DNA from: Nonomuraea jiangxiensis
GTDB lineage: Bacteria; Actinomycetota; Actinomycetes; Streptosporangiales; Streptosporangiaceae
DNA: 64,000 bases
Direction of reading: 5' to 3'
Assembly (NCBI RefSeq): GCF_900099965.1
Contig: NZ_FNDJ01000028.1
Location: 1 to 64,000, forward strand
Part shown: positions 1 to 10,096 of the stretch, piece after piece
Numbering within the stretch: position 1 is the first letter of the stretch
How the letters are laid out: each line of letters begins with the position of its first letter
Position numbers and translations under genes: made by a program
The notes under the pieces: generated by a model
What the model saw: the letters and a program-made list of their open reading frames with translations, nothing else
What the model was told of the DNA's origin: nothing
Databases searched by the model: none

Positions 1-3000
1 ATCGAGCTGGGTGAGATCGAGGCCGCGCTGGGCGAGTGTCCGGGGGTGGAGCGGGTGGTGGCCACGACCGTGGGAGGCGCCGCCCGCCGCCTGGCCGCCG
101 CCGTGGTGACCACCGGCGACCTCGACCCCACCGATCTGCGCCGGCGACTGGCCGAACGGCTCCCGCCGTACATGATCCCCGAGCAGATCACCGAGCTGTC
201 CAGCATGCCCCTCAGCGGGAACGGCAAGATCGACCGCGCCGCCGTCCAGGCCCTGCTGAGCGAGCGGCAGGCCGAGCGGGCCGAGCACGTCGAACCGCCC
301 CGCCCCGGCGTGGAGAGCGTCGTGGCGGGGATCTGGGCCGAGCTGCTGGAGCTGCCCGCCGTCGGCCGCGACCAGAACTTCTTCACCCTCGGCGGCGACA
401 GCCTGCTCGCCACCCGCCTCATCACCCGCCTGCGCGCGGCCGGCGTCGCGGAGGCCGAGCTGACGAACCTGTTCGACCACCCGGAGCTGGCCGACTTCGC
501 CGCGACCGTACGGCTGGGGGAGGAGCACGCCGCCGGACAGCCCGCCCTGCGCGCCGATCCGGACCACCGGTACGAGCCCTTCCCGCCGACCGACGTGCAG
601 CGCGCCTACTGGATGGGCCGCACCGACGACTTCGCCCTCGGCGGCGTCGGCTGTCACTTCTACACCGAGTACGACCTGGCCGGGCTCGACCTGCCCCGGC
701 TGGAGGCGGCCTGGAACCGGCTCAACGAGCGGCACGAGATGCTGCGCGCGGTCTTCCTGCCCGACGGCACCCAGCGCATCCTGCCGGAGGTGCCGCGCTT
801 CACCATCCCGGTCACCGAGGCCGGCGAGGGCGACGACGACCGGGCGCTGGCCGAACTGCGCGAGTCCATGTCGCACCAGCTCATCGACGCCACCCGCTGG
901 CCGCTGTTCGACATGCGGGCCGTACGGTACGGCGAGGACCGCACCCGGCTCGGCGTCAGCTTCGACAACATCATCCTCGACGCCCTCAGCACCATGACCG
1001 TGCTGCGCGAGCTGGACGCCCTCTACCGCGATCCGGACGCCGGGCTGCCTCCGGTAGGCCTGTCCTTCCGCGACTACGTGCTCAGCGTGAAGCCCGACCC
1101 CGAGGCGCTGCGCCGCGCCCAGGAATACTGGTCGGCCAGGGTCGCCGAGCTGCCGCCCGCGCCCCAGCTCCCGCTGGCCAAGGACCCGGCCAGGATCGGC
1201 CGCCCGCGCTTCGTCCGCCGCCAGGTCCGCATCCCCACCGAGCAGTGGCAGTCCGTCAAGGACACGGCCCGCGAATACGGCCTGACCCCCTCCACGGTGC
1301 TGGCCACCGCGTTCGCCGAGGCGCTGGGCGCGTGGAGCGCCCGCCGCGACATGACGATCAACCTCACCCTCTTCGACCGCCGCGAGGTGCACCCGGACAT
1401 CGACCAGGTCCTGGGCGACTTCACCTCGCTGCTGCTGGTGGCCTACGAGCCCGGGGAGACCTGGCTGGACGGCGCCCGCCGCCTGCAGCGCCGGGTGGTG
1501 CGCGACCTGGAGCACAGCGACGCCTCCGCGCTGTGGGTGATGCGCGAGCTGGCCAGGAGGTCCGGCTCGGCCGACGTCACCATGCCGGTGGTGTTCACCA
1601 GCACCCTGGGAGTGATGGGCGAGGACGGCGGGCTCACCGGCACCCTGTTCGCCGACCCCGTCTGGGGGGTGTCGCAGACGCCGCAGGTCTGGCTGGACCA
1701 CCAGCTCGTCGAGGTGGAAGACGGCCTGCTGGTCAACTGGGACGCCGTCGAGGAGCTCTTCCCGCCCGGCGTGCTCGACGGCATGGTCGCGGCCTTCGCC
1801 GGGCTGCTGGAGCGCCTGTCCACCCAGGACGACTGGGACATGCCCGTACCCTGCCTCACCCCGGCCGAGCAGTTCGTCACCCGGGTAGGCGCCAACGACA
1901 CCGCCGCGCCGTTGCCGGAGGGGACGTTGCACGGGCGGTTCTTCGAGCTGGCTCGGCGTGATCCGGCGCGGGTGGCGATCTGTCCGGATGTGTCTTATGG
2001 GGAGTTGGCGGAGCGGGCGTTGCGGGTGGCGGGGTTCGTGCGTCGTTCGGGGGTGCGGCCGGGGGAGGCGGTGGCCGTGTCGTTGCCCAAGGGTCCCGAT
2101 CAGGTGGCGGTCGTGCTGGGGGTGCTGGCGGCGGGTGCGCTGTACGTCCCCATCGGCGTCGACCAGCCCAAGCTGCGCCGGGAGCGGATGCTCCAGCGGG
2201 CCGACGTACGGCTGGAGATCACCGGCCTCCCGGACGGCCCGCCCCTGGACGCACCCGTTGAGGTGGATCCGGAGTCGAGTGCGTATGTGATTTTCACGTC
2301 GGGGTCGACGGGTGAGCCGAAGGGGGTGGAGGTTTCGCATCGGGCGGCGTTGAACACGGTGCTGGAGGTGAACGCCCGGTTCGGGGTGGGCGAAGAGGAT
2401 CGGGTGCTGGCGGTGTCGGCGCTGGATTTCGACTTGTCGGTGTGGGATGTGTTCGGGTTGCTGGCGGCCGGTGGGTCGCTGGTGATGGTCGATGAGCAGG
2501 AGCGTCGGGACGCGGCGGCGTGGGCGCGGCTGGTGGCCGAGTATCGGGTGACGGTGTGGAACAGTGTGCCGGCGTTGCTGGACATGCTGTTGGTGGTCGG
2601 TCAGGGGCGGTTGGGTTCGTTGCGGCTGGCGCTGGTGTCGGGGGACTGGGTGCCGTTGGATCTGTCGGCGCGGCTGGCGGCGGCGGCTGGCGGGTGCCGG
2701 TTGGTGGCGCTGGGTGGGGCCACGGAGGCGGCGATCTGGTCGAACTTCTGCCCGGTACCGGCGGTGGTGCCGCAGGAGTGGGTGTCGGTGCCGTATGGGC
2801 GTCCGCTGGCCAACCAGTGTTTCCGGGTGGTGGATGGGCTGGGCCGGGACTGCCCAGATTGGGTGGCGGGGGAGTTGTGGATCGGCGGCGCCGGGGTGGC
2901 CAAGGGCTATCGCGGTGATCCGGAGACGACGGCGGCCAAGTTCGTGGAGCGTGAGGGGCTGCGCTGGTATCGCACGGGCGACATGGGCCGGTATTGGCCT

Positions 3001-3612
3001 GATGGGACGCTGGAGTTCCTGGGTCGGGTCGATCATCAGGTGAAGGTGCGTGGTCACCGGATCGAGCTGGGTGAGATCGAGGCCGCGCTGGGCGAGTGTC
3101 CGGGGGTGGAGCGGGTGGTGGCCACGACCGTGGGAGGCGCCGCCCGCCGCCTGGCTGCCGCCGTCGTGGCCACCGGCGACCTGGACGACGGGGACCTGCG
3201 CGCCTGGCTGGCCGACCGCCTGCCGTCCTACGCCATCCCCAGCACGATCGCCGTCCTGCCGAGCCTCCCGCTCAACGCCAACGGCAAGGTCGACCGCGCC
3301 GCGGTCGCCCGCCTGGCCGAGGAGCACGACAACGGCGAGACCCAGGACGCCCCGCCCGCCGGCCCCGTCGAGGAGACCCTGGCCGGGATCTGGCAGGCAC
3401 TGCTCGACGTGCCGCGGGTGGGCAGGCACCAGAACTTCGTGACCCTCGGCGGCGACAGCATCCTGGCGACCCGCCTGGCCGAGGAGATCAGGATCGAGTT
3501 CGGCGTCGAGCTCCCGCTGCGGGAGCTGTTCGCCGGGCCGACCATCGCCGAGCACGCGGCCTTGATCGAGCAGCAACGCGACGACGAAGCCTTCGAGGAG
3601 GGCGCGATATGA
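1..3612 (+). CDS. Thiazoline-forming NRPS, 5'-truncated (A-end, T, Cy, A, T)
   Basis: The frame is open from base 1, so the gene starts outside the window; 1203 residues are visible. In order they show the last ~85 residues of an adenylation domain, a carrier domain (FFTLGGDSLLATRL, Ser near residue 134), a heterocyclization domain (about 186-613) with the Cy motif DxxxxDxxS (DNIILDALS), a complete A domain (about 634-1100) and a terminal carrier domain (FVTLGGDSILATRL). The A-domain pocket read against GrsA is D-L-W-N-L-S-L-I-W(-K), one residue from the known cysteine code DLYNLSLIWK, so it should load Cys, which Cy condenses and cyclizes to a thiazoline. The loading module (aryl carrier domain) must lie upstream. 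The stop overlaps the next NRPS start (ATGA). Codon use inside the A domain is unlike its flanks (see findings). Confidence 0.95.
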   Translation: MELGEIEAALGECPGVERVVATTVGGAARRLAAAVVTTGDLDPTDLRRRLAERLPPYMIPEQITELSSMPLSGNGKIDRAAVQALLSERQAERAEHVEPPRPGVESVVAGIWAELLELPAVGRDQNFFTLGGDSLLATRLITRLRAAGVAEAELTNLFDHPELADFAATVRLGEEHAAGQPALRADPDHRYEPFPPTDVQRAYWMGRTDDFALGGVGCHFYTEYDLAGLDLPRLEAAWNRLNERHEMLRAVFLPDGTQRILPEVPRFTIPVTEAGEGDDDRALAELRESMSHQLIDATRWPLFDMRAVRYGEDRTRLGVSFDNIILDALSTMTVLRELDALYRDPDAGLPPVGLSFRDYVLSVKPDPEALRRAQEYWSARVAELPPAPQLPLAKDPARIGRPRFVRRQVRIPTEQWQSVKDTAREYGLTPSTVLATAFAEALGAWSARRDMTINLTLFDRREVHPDIDQVLGDFTSLLLVAYEPGETWLDGARRLQRRVVRDLEHSDASALWVMRELARRSGSADVTMPVVFTSTLGVMGEDGGLTGTLFADPVWGVSQTPQVWLDHQLVEVEDGLLVNWDAVEELFPPGVLDGMVAAFAGLLERLSTQDDWDMPVPCLTPAEQFVTRVGANDTAAPLPEGTLHGRFFELARRDPARVAICPDVSYGELAERALRVAGFVRRSGVRPGEAVAVSLPKGPDQVAVVLGVLAAGALYVPIGVDQPKLRRERMLQRADVRLEITGLPDGPPLDAPVEVDPESSAYVIFTSGSTGEPKGVEVSHRAALNTVLEVNARFGVGEEDRVLAVSALDFDLSVWDVFGLLAAGGSLVMVDEQERRDAAAWARLVAEYRVTVWNSVPALLDMLLVVGQGRLGSLRLALVSGDWVPLDLSARLAAAAGGCRLVALGGATEAAIWSNFCPVPAVVPQEWVSVPYGRPLANQCFRVVDGLGRDCPDWVAGELWIGGAGVAKGYRGDPETTAAKFVEREGLRWYRTGDMGRYWPDGTLEFLGRVDHQVKVRGHRIELGEIEAALGECPGVERVVATTVGGAARRLAAAVVATGDLDDGDLRAWLADRLPSYAIPSTIAVLPSLPLNANGKVDRAAVARLAEEHDNGETQDAPPAGPVEETLAGIWQALLDVPRVGRHQNFVTLGGDSILATRLAEEIRIEFGVELPLRELFAGPTIAEHAALIEQQRDDEAFEEGAI

Positions 3613-6600
3613 CAGCCGGTCAGCTCATCACCGAACTGGCCCGCGAGGGCGTGCACCTGTGGGAGGAGTCCGGCCGGCTACGGTTTCGCGCTCCCCAGGG
3701 CGTGCTCACCGACGAACGACGCGCGCTGCTGGCCGCCCACAAGGACGATCTGCTGGAATACCTGCGGCGTCCGGCCACGCCGCTGACGCCCGACCCCGAG
3801 CACCGGCACGAGCCGTTCCCCCTCACCGACGTACAGGCCGCCTACCTGCTCGGCCGCGGCGACGCCTTCGACTACGGCGGCACCGCCTGCCAGGTCTACG
3901 CCGAACTCGCGATGGAGGACCTCGACCCGGGGCGGATGGAAGACGCCTGGAACCGGCTCATCGAACGGCACGACATGCTGCGCGCCACCGTCCACCGGGA
4001 GGGCTACCAGGTCACCGCCCCGGCGACGCCGCGCTACCGCGTCCAGGTCGCCGACCTCACCGGCCGCCCCGCCGCCGAGGTCACCGCTCACCTGGCCGCC
4101 ACCAGGGCCGCCATGGACAGCCGCGACTACGACCCGGCCACCTGGCCGCTCTTCGAGGTGCGCGTCACCCGGACCGGCGAACGCGACCTGCTGCACGTCT
4201 CCGTCGACTTCCTCATCGCCGACTACCTGAGCATCCAGCTCCTGCTCACCGAGCTGAAGCGGCTCTACCTCGACCCGGACGCTGAGCTGCCGCCGCTGGA
4301 GATCACCTTCCGCGACTACGTGGCCGCCGCCCGCGGCCTGCGCGACAGCGTCGCCTACGAGCGCGACCGGCGCTACTGGGAGGACCGGCTCGACGACCTG
4401 CCCGGCGCCCCCGAGCTGCCGCTGCGCGAGGACCCCGAGGCCCAGGCCCGTGGCACCTTCACCCGCCACCAAGTCACCTTCACGCCCGAGCAGTGGCACG
4501 GGCTGCGCGAGCGGGCGGCGGCACACGCGGTGACCCCCTCCACCGCGGTGCTCGCCGCCTTCGCCGAGGTCGTCGGCCGCTGGAGCCGCCAGCCCGCCTT
4601 CTGCCTCAACCTCACCCTGCTCAACCGCCAGCCGCTGCACCCCCAGGTCGGCTCGCTCGTCGGCGACTTCACCACGGTCAGCCTCCTGGAGGTGGACGGC
4701 ACGGACGGAGACGGCTTCGCCGCCCGCGCCGCCGCTCTCCAGCGGCGGCTGTGGGCGGACCTGGACCACCGGCTCTACTCCGGCGTGGAGGTGATGCGCG
4801 AGATCGCCCGCCGCCGGGGCAGGCACGCCGCGCTCATGCCGGTCGTCTTCACCAGCACCGTCGGGCTCGGCGACGAGAACGAGGGCATGAACGGCCTGGC
4901 CGAGGTCGTGTACGGCAGGAGCCAGACCCCCCAGGTGTGGATCGACTGCCAGGCCCTCGTGGAGGGCGGCGTCCTGGAGGTCAGGGCGGACGTACGCGAC
5001 GGCGTCCTCCCCGACGGGCTGGTGGGGGACATGTTCGGCGCCCTGCACGGGCTGCTGCTCGACCTGGCCGCCTCCGACGCCGCCTGGGAGTCGGCCTCGC
5101 CGGTCGGGCTGCCCGCCGCGCAGGCCGAGCGGCGCGAGCGCGCCAACGACACGGCGGCCCCCCGCCCCGCCGGGCTGCTGCACGAGCCCGTCGTCGCGCA
5201 GGCCGCCGCCACGCCCGACGCCCCGGCCGTCATCGCCGCGGACCGCACGCTGACCTACGGCGAGCTGCTCGCCCGGGCCACCGCGGTGGCCGAGCACCTG
5301 GCGGGCGCCACGGACGCGCCGGTCGCGATCGTCATGGCCAAGGGCTGGGAACAGGTCGCCGCCGTGCTCGGCACGCTGCTGGCCGGGGCCGCCTACCTGC
5401 CCGTGGACCTCGGCCAGCCGGCGGCCAGGCGTGAGCGCATCCTGGCCGACGCCGGGGTGAGCACCGTGCTCACCCAGTCGTGGATCGGCGAGCGCCCGCC
5501 CGGCGTACGCCGCATCGACGTCGACACGCTGCCGCCCTCCACCGCTCCCGCGCCCGAGAGCCCCGCGCGTCCCGGCGACCTGGCCTACGTCATCTACACC
5601 TCCGGCTCCACCGGCGACCCCAAGGGAGTGATGATCTCCCACGAGGCGGCGCTCAACACCGTCGCCGACATCAACCGCCGCTTCTCGGTCACCGTGGCCG
5701 ACCGCGTGCTGGGACTGGCGAGCCTCGGCTTCGACCTGTCGGTCTACGACATCTTCGGGCCGCTGGCCGTGGGCGGCGCCCTCGCGCTGCCGGACCCGGC
5801 CGGCCGCAGCGACCCCGCCTCCTGGGCCCGGCTGATAGCCGAGCACGGGGTGACGCTGTGGAACTCGGTACCCGCCCAGCTCCAGATGCTGGAGCACTAT
5901 CTGGCCGCCGGTCCCGGCGCTGACCTGCGCACCCTGCGGCTGGCCCTGCTCAGCGGCGACTGGATCCCCGTCACGCTGCCCCCGGCCATCCGCGCCCACC
6001 TGCCCGGGCTGGAGCTGATCAGCCTCGGCGGCGCCACCGAGGCGTCGATCTGGTCGATCCACCACCCGATCGGCGAGCCCGCGCCCGACTGGACGAGCAT
6101 CCCGTACGGCAAGCCGCTGGCCAACCAGACCTTCCACGTCCTGGACCACGCGCTGCGGCCGTGCCCCGACTGGGCGGCCGGCGAGCTGTACATCGGCGGC
6201 GCCGGGCTGGCGCTCGGCTACCTCGGCGACCCCGACAAGACGGCCCAGCGCTTCATCCACCACCCGGAGACCGGCGAGCGCCTCTACCGCACCGGCGACC
6301 TGGGCCGCTACCGCGAGGACGGGGTGATCGAGTTCCTCGGCCGCGACGACCGGCAGGTCAAGATCCGCGGGCACCGGATCGAGCTCGCCGAGGTCGAGGC
6401 CGCCCTGCAGGAGCACCCCGCCGTGGCCACCGCCCACGTACTGGTCGAGGGCGAGGGCATGGACCGCCGTCTGGCCGGCTTCGCCCAGCCCGCCCGCCGT
6501 ACCGCGGGCCAGCAAGGCTCGGCCGCTGACCTGGCAGAGGAACTGCGCAGGGCCGCCTCCCGCGCCGCCGACCCGCACTCCGCGCACATCGACCGTGCCG

Positions 6601-9065
6601 AGCTCATGGAGTTCATCGCCCGGCTCGACCGGGCGGCGGTCGTCGGCATCATGCGGGCCCTCGCCGGTCAGGGCGTGTTCGGCAAGCCCGGCGACACGGC
6701 CACCACCGAACGGGTCATCCACGCCGTCAAGGCCGCGCCCCGGCACCACCGCCTGGTCCGGCGCTGGCTGCGCGTGCTGGAGAACGAGGGCTTCCTGACC
6801 CGTGAGGGCGAGGTGCTGCGCGCCGTGCGCACCGCCACCGCCGAGGACGTGGACGCCGCCTGGCGCGCGGTCGACGAGCTGCAACGCGAGGACAGCTACC
6901 CCGCCGCGCTGATCGCGTACTTCAGGACCAGCACCGACCACCTGCCGGAGCTGGTCCGCGACGAGATGGACCCGCTGCCGCTGCTGTTCCCCGAGGGCCG
7001 CCTGGAGATCTCCGAGGCCGCCTACCGGGAGAACATCATCAGCCGCTACGTCAACCACGCCACCATCGAGACGCTGCGCCGCATCGCCGCGCGGCACGAG
7101 GGCCCGCTGCGGGTGCTGGAGGCCGGGGCGGGCGTCGGCGGCACCAGCGCGCAGATGATCCCGGCGCTGGCGGAGTTCGACGTGGACTACCTGTTCACCG
7201 ACGTGTCGTCCTTCTTCCTCACCGAGGCCCGCAAGCGCTTCGGCGACCTGCCCTGGGTGCGCTACGGCCTGTTCGACATCAACGAGGACTTCCGCGAGCA
7301 GGGCTACGCGCCCAACGACTTCGACGTCATCCTGTGCGCCAACGTGCTGCACAACTCCCGCCACGCCGGCCGGGTGCTGAACCGGCTGGTCCAGATGTTG
7401 CGCCCCGGTGGCTGGCTGGTCTTCATCGAGACGACCAAGGACAGCTACCAGATCATGACCTCGATGGAGTTCATGATGCCGGAGAAGGACCCGCGCAAGT
7501 GGGACTACGAGGACCTGCGCAGGGGCCTGGACCAGACCTTCCTCGGCCGCGACCAGTGGCTGGAGCTCCTGCGCGCGGCGGGCGCCGACGTGACCCTCTG
7601 CCTGCCGGAGCCCCACGACGTCACCGGCCCGCTCGGCCAGAACGTCTTCGCCGCCCGGTTCAAGGCCGACCGGGCGCCGCTGGACGTCTCCTCGCTGGCC
7701 GGGCACCTGGCCAGGCGGCTGCCCGAGTACATGATCCCGGCGCACCTGCAGATCGCCGACGAGCTGCCGCTGACCCGCAACGGCAAGGTGGACACCGCCA
7801 CGCTGCGCTCCTGGCTGCCGCGCGCCGCCGCGAGCCGCGCCTCGGCGGGCGGCCCGCCCCGCGACGACCTCGAACGCGAGCTGGCCGCCGTGTGGGCCGA
7901 GGTCCTGGACGTGCCCGAGGTCAACCGCGACGACGACTTCTTCGACCTCGGCGGCGACTCGCTCGTGGTCGCCAAGCTGGCCGCCACGCTGCGCGACCGC
8001 GTCACGGCCGCGGCCGGCGTCCACTGGGACGACCTCGTACGCCACATCCTGCACCGGCCCACGGTCGCCGCGCTGGCCGAGGAACTGCGCCACGGCGGCG
8101 GCCACCAGGAGAGCGGCGGCCACGCCGAGAGCTCCCCGCTCATCCCGCTCGGCGGCGAGCCGGGGACCGGCGGCCCGCTGCGCGTGCTCGTCCACGAGGG
8201 CAGCGGCACGCTGGCCCCCTACCGGGCGTTGTCGCGGCTGCTGGCGGCCAAGGGCGGTCCCCTGGCCGGGCTCGCGGTCACCGACGTGGAGACCTACCTG
8301 GCCGAGGACCCGCGCGGCCTGATCGAGCGCCGCGCCGCCCGCTACGCCAGGGCGCTGCTCGACACCGGCGCGCCCGCCTTCCACGTGGTCGGCTACTGCA
8401 TGGGCGGCCTGCTGGCCACCGAGGTGGCCCGGCAGCTCACCGAGGCGGGCGCCGACGTCGCCGGCCTCACCGTGATCAGCAGCTACACGCTGCCCAGGAT
8501 CATCGAGGACGAGCTCATCGTGGAGTACGTCTTCGCCAAGGTCATGGGCGTCGACCCGGCCGAGGCCGGTTACCCGGCCGACGAGGGGCTCATGTCCAAG
8601 GTGTTCGAGCTGCTCCTGCGCGAGGACCCCGGCCGGGTGCCGGCGGGGCGCGTGACCGAGCTGACCGGCGAACTGGCGCCCGCTGCCGCGTGCTTCCGCG
8701 CCCAGGCGGCCCGCCCGCAGGCCGAGCGGCTGGCCGCCATCGGCCGCGCCGCCAACACCAGCCACGCCGACCCCGACGTCGAGCGGCACGTCGCCACCTT
8801 CTTCCGGGTCGTACGGCACAGCCTGCTCGCGGTCGGCTCCCACCAGCCCGAACCGTACGCCGGGGACATCACGTTCCTGCGTCAGCTCGGCGACACCCGT
8901 TTCCTGCCGTGGCTGCGTGACGACATGACCGGGTTCTGGCGCGAGCTGTGCCTGGGCGAGCTGCGCGTGGCCGACATCCCCGGCGACCACTTCGGCTGCC
9001 TGCAGCCGCCCAACGTGGAGGAGGTCGCCACCCTGCTGGCCCGCATCCACGAGGAGCGGTCATGA
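3609..9065 (+). CDS. NRPS with TubC docking, Cy, A with inserted methyltransferase, T and thioesterase (PchF-like)
   Basis: The protein has 1818 residues. ATG at 3609 overlaps the upstream stop, and the first ~55 residues form a TubC-type docking domain that would recruit the preceding NRPS. Next come a Cy domain (~68-490; DFLIADYLS fits DxxxxDxxS) and an A domain (~525-960) with YVIYTSGSTGDPKG and pocket code D-L-Y-N-L-S-L-I-W(-K), identical to a cysteine code. A SAM methyltransferase-type insert (~960-1360, LEAGAGVGGTS near 1170) sits before motif A10 (NGKVD near 1390). A carrier domain (FFDLGGDSLVV, Ser near 1449) and a thioesterase (~1520-1810) follow. This is the PchF order, so it should add and methylate (or epimerize) the second ring and release the product. 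The TE nucleophile elbow is GYCMGG with Cys1597, not the usual Ser. Confidence 0.95.
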   Translation: MTAGQLITELAREGVHLWEESGRLRFRAPQGVLTDERRALLAAHKDDLLEYLRRPATPLTPDPEHRHEPFPLTDVQAAYLLGRGDAFDYGGTACQVYAELAMEDLDPGRMEDAWNRLIERHDMLRATVHREGYQVTAPATPRYRVQVADLTGRPAAEVTAHLAATRAAMDSRDYDPATWPLFEVRVTRTGERDLLHVSVDFLIADYLSIQLLLTELKRLYLDPDAELPPLEITFRDYVAAARGLRDSVAYERDRRYWEDRLDDLPGAPELPLREDPEAQARGTFTRHQVTFTPEQWHGLRERAAAHAVTPSTAVLAAFAEVVGRWSRQPAFCLNLTLLNRQPLHPQVGSLVGDFTTVSLLEVDGTDGDGFAARAAALQRRLWADLDHRLYSGVEVMREIARRRGRHAALMPVVFTSTVGLGDENEGMNGLAEVVYGRSQTPQVWIDCQALVEGGVLEVRADVRDGVLPDGLVGDMFGALHGLLLDLAASDAAWESASPVGLPAAQAERRERANDTAAPRPAGLLHEPVVAQAAATPDAPAVIAADRTLTYGELLARATAVAEHLAGATDAPVAIVMAKGWEQVAAVLGTLLAGAAYLPVDLGQPAARRERILADAGVSTVLTQSWIGERPPGVRRIDVDTLPPSTAPAPESPARPGDLAYVIYTSGSTGDPKGVMISHEAALNTVADINRRFSVTVADRVLGLASLGFDLSVYDIFGPLAVGGALALPDPAGRSDPASWARLIAEHGVTLWNSVPAQLQMLEHYLAAGPGADLRTLRLALLSGDWIPVTLPPAIRAHLPGLELISLGGATEASIWSIHHPIGEPAPDWTSIPYGKPLANQTFHVLDHALRPCPDWAAGELYIGGAGLALGYLGDPDKTAQRFIHHPETGERLYRTGDLGRYREDGVIEFLGRDDRQVKIRGHRIELAEVEAALQEHPAVATAHVLVEGEGMDRRLAGFAQPARRTAGQQGSAADLAEELRRAASRAADPHSAHIDRAELMEFIARLDRAAVVGIMRALAGQGVFGKPGDTATTERVIHAVKAAPRHHRLVRRWLRVLENEGFLTREGEVLRAVRTATAEDVDAAWRAVDELQREDSYPAALIAYFRTSTDHLPELVRDEMDPLPLLFPEGRLEISEAAYRENIISRYVNHATIETLRRIAARHEGPLRVLEAGAGVGGTSAQMIPALAEFDVDYLFTDVSSFFLTEARKRFGDLPWVRYGLFDINEDFREQGYAPNDFDVILCANVLHNSRHAGRVLNRLVQMLRPGGWLVFIETTKDSYQIMTSMEFMMPEKDPRKWDYEDLRRGLDQTFLGRDQWLELLRAAGADVTLCLPEPHDVTGPLGQNVFAARFKADRAPLDVSSLAGHLARRLPEYMIPAHLQIADELPLTRNGKVDTATLRSWLPRAAASRASAGGPPRDDLERELAAVWAEVLDVPEVNRDDDFFDLGGDSLVVAKLAATLRDRVTAAAGVHWDDLVRHILHRPTVAALAEELRHGGGHQESGGHAESSPLIPLGGEPGTGGPLRVLVHEGSGTLAPYRALSRLLAAKGGPLAGLAVTDVETYLAEDPRGLIERRAARYARALLDTGAPAFHVVGYCMGGLLATEVARQLTEAGADVAGLTVISSYTLPRIIEDELIVEYVFAKVMGVDPAEAGYPADEGLMSKVFELLLREDPGRVPAGRVTELTGELAPAAACFRAQAARPQAERLAAIGRAANTSHADPDVERHVATFFRVVRHSLLAVGSHQPEPYAGDITFLRQLGDTRFLPWLRDDMTGFWRELCLGELRVADIPGDHFGCLQPPNVEEVATLLARIHEERS

Positions 9066-10096
9066 CGACCGGCGTGATCGGATGCTACGGCGCGGTCGGC
9101 CGCGCGCTGGTGCGCCGCCTGCCCGGACCGCTGCGCCTGGGCGGCAGGGACCTGGACCGGGTACGGCAGACCGCCCGCCCGGGCGACGAGGCCGTCGCCG
9201 TGGACCTCTGCCAGGCCGACCGGCTGGCTCGCTTCTGCGCCGGCTGCGACATCGTGGTCAACTGCGCGGGCCCCTCGGCCCGCGTCCAGGACACCGTGGC
9301 CCAAGCCGCGCTGCGGGCCGGCGCCCACTACGTGGACGTGGCCGGCGACCAGCTCGACCACGCCCGCCTGTCGGCCCTGGCCGGCGGGCGCTCGGCGGTG
9401 CTGGCCGCCGGGATGATGCCCGGTCTGTCCGCGCTGCTGCCCCGCGCCCTCGCCCAGGGCGCGGGCCGGCCCGTCCGGCTGGTCGCCCACGCCGGCGGCC
9501 TGGACCGCTTCACCAGGGCCGCCGCACTGGACTATGTCGCCTCCCTGTCGGGCGACTACGCCGTCCCGCTGGCGGCCTGGCAGGGCCACCAGGTGATCCG
9601 CGGCGCGCTGCGCCCGGCCGAGCGGGTCGCCCTGCCCCATTTCCCCGGCCGCGTCAGCGCGTATCCCTACCTCAGCCGCGAGACCGAGCGGCTGGCCCGC
9701 ACGCTCGGCCTGGCCGAGGTGGAGTGGTGGGGCGTCTTCGACGGCGAGCGGACGCTGCGCGCGCTGTCCGGCGCCGGGGACCGGGACGCCGAGCGGGTCG
9801 CCGGGGACCTGGAGCTGGCCGCCCGCCTGGACGGCCTGGGCCGCCGGCCGTACTTCCAGCTCGTCTTCGACCTGGACGGCAGGGTGCTGCTCGTCCGCGC
9901 CGCCGACGGCTACGAGCTGACCGCCGCGCTGGCGGCCACCGCCACCCGGGAGGTCGCCACGGGCCGCGTCCCGCCGGGCGCGCACGACGCGGCCGACGTG
10001 CTCGACCCGGGCGGCGTGCTGCGCGACCTGCGCGACGACCCGGCCGTGGAGGTCCTGGAGCCGTCGCGCGTACCCGTCGAGGAGGGTGTCCTGTGA
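9062..10096 (+). CDS. Saccharopine dehydrogenase-like oxidoreductase
   Basis: The product has 344 residues and starts with a Rossmann-like nucleotide-binding segment (GVIGCYGAVGRALVRRL), followed by a saccharopine-dehydrogenase N-terminal pattern (DIVVNCAGPSARVQDTVAQA). ATG overlaps the NRPS stop (ATGA), so translation is probably coupled. The ORF could extend upstream into the NRPS, but homology and overlap favour this start. The position between the NRPS and the thiazolinyl reductase implies a tailoring redox step or precursor supply. The substrate cannot be read from sequence; reduction of a thioester, imine or carbonyl intermediate is inference. Confidence 0.8.
   Translation: MTTGVIGCYGAVGRALVRRLPGPLRLGGRDLDRVRQTARPGDEAVAVDLCQADRLARFCAGCDIVVNCAGPSARVQDTVAQAALRAGAHYVDVAGDQLDHARLSALAGGRSAVLAAGMMPGLSALLPRALAQGAGRPVRLVAHAGGLDRFTRAAALDYVASLSGDYAVPLAAWQGHQVIRGALRPAERVALPHFPGRVSAYPYLSRETERLARTLGLAEVEWWGVFDGERTLRALSGAGDRDAERVAGDLELAARLDGLGRRPYFQLVFDLDGRVLLVRAADGYELTAALAATATREVATGRVPPGAHDAADVLDPGGVLRDLRDDPAVEVLEPSRVPVEEGVL

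Noticed and set aside
3678..9050. A 1790-codon open frame on the minus strand through the NRPS
   Set aside because: It is the antisense shadow of the high-GC NRPS gene; it has no domain signature and low-complexity composition.
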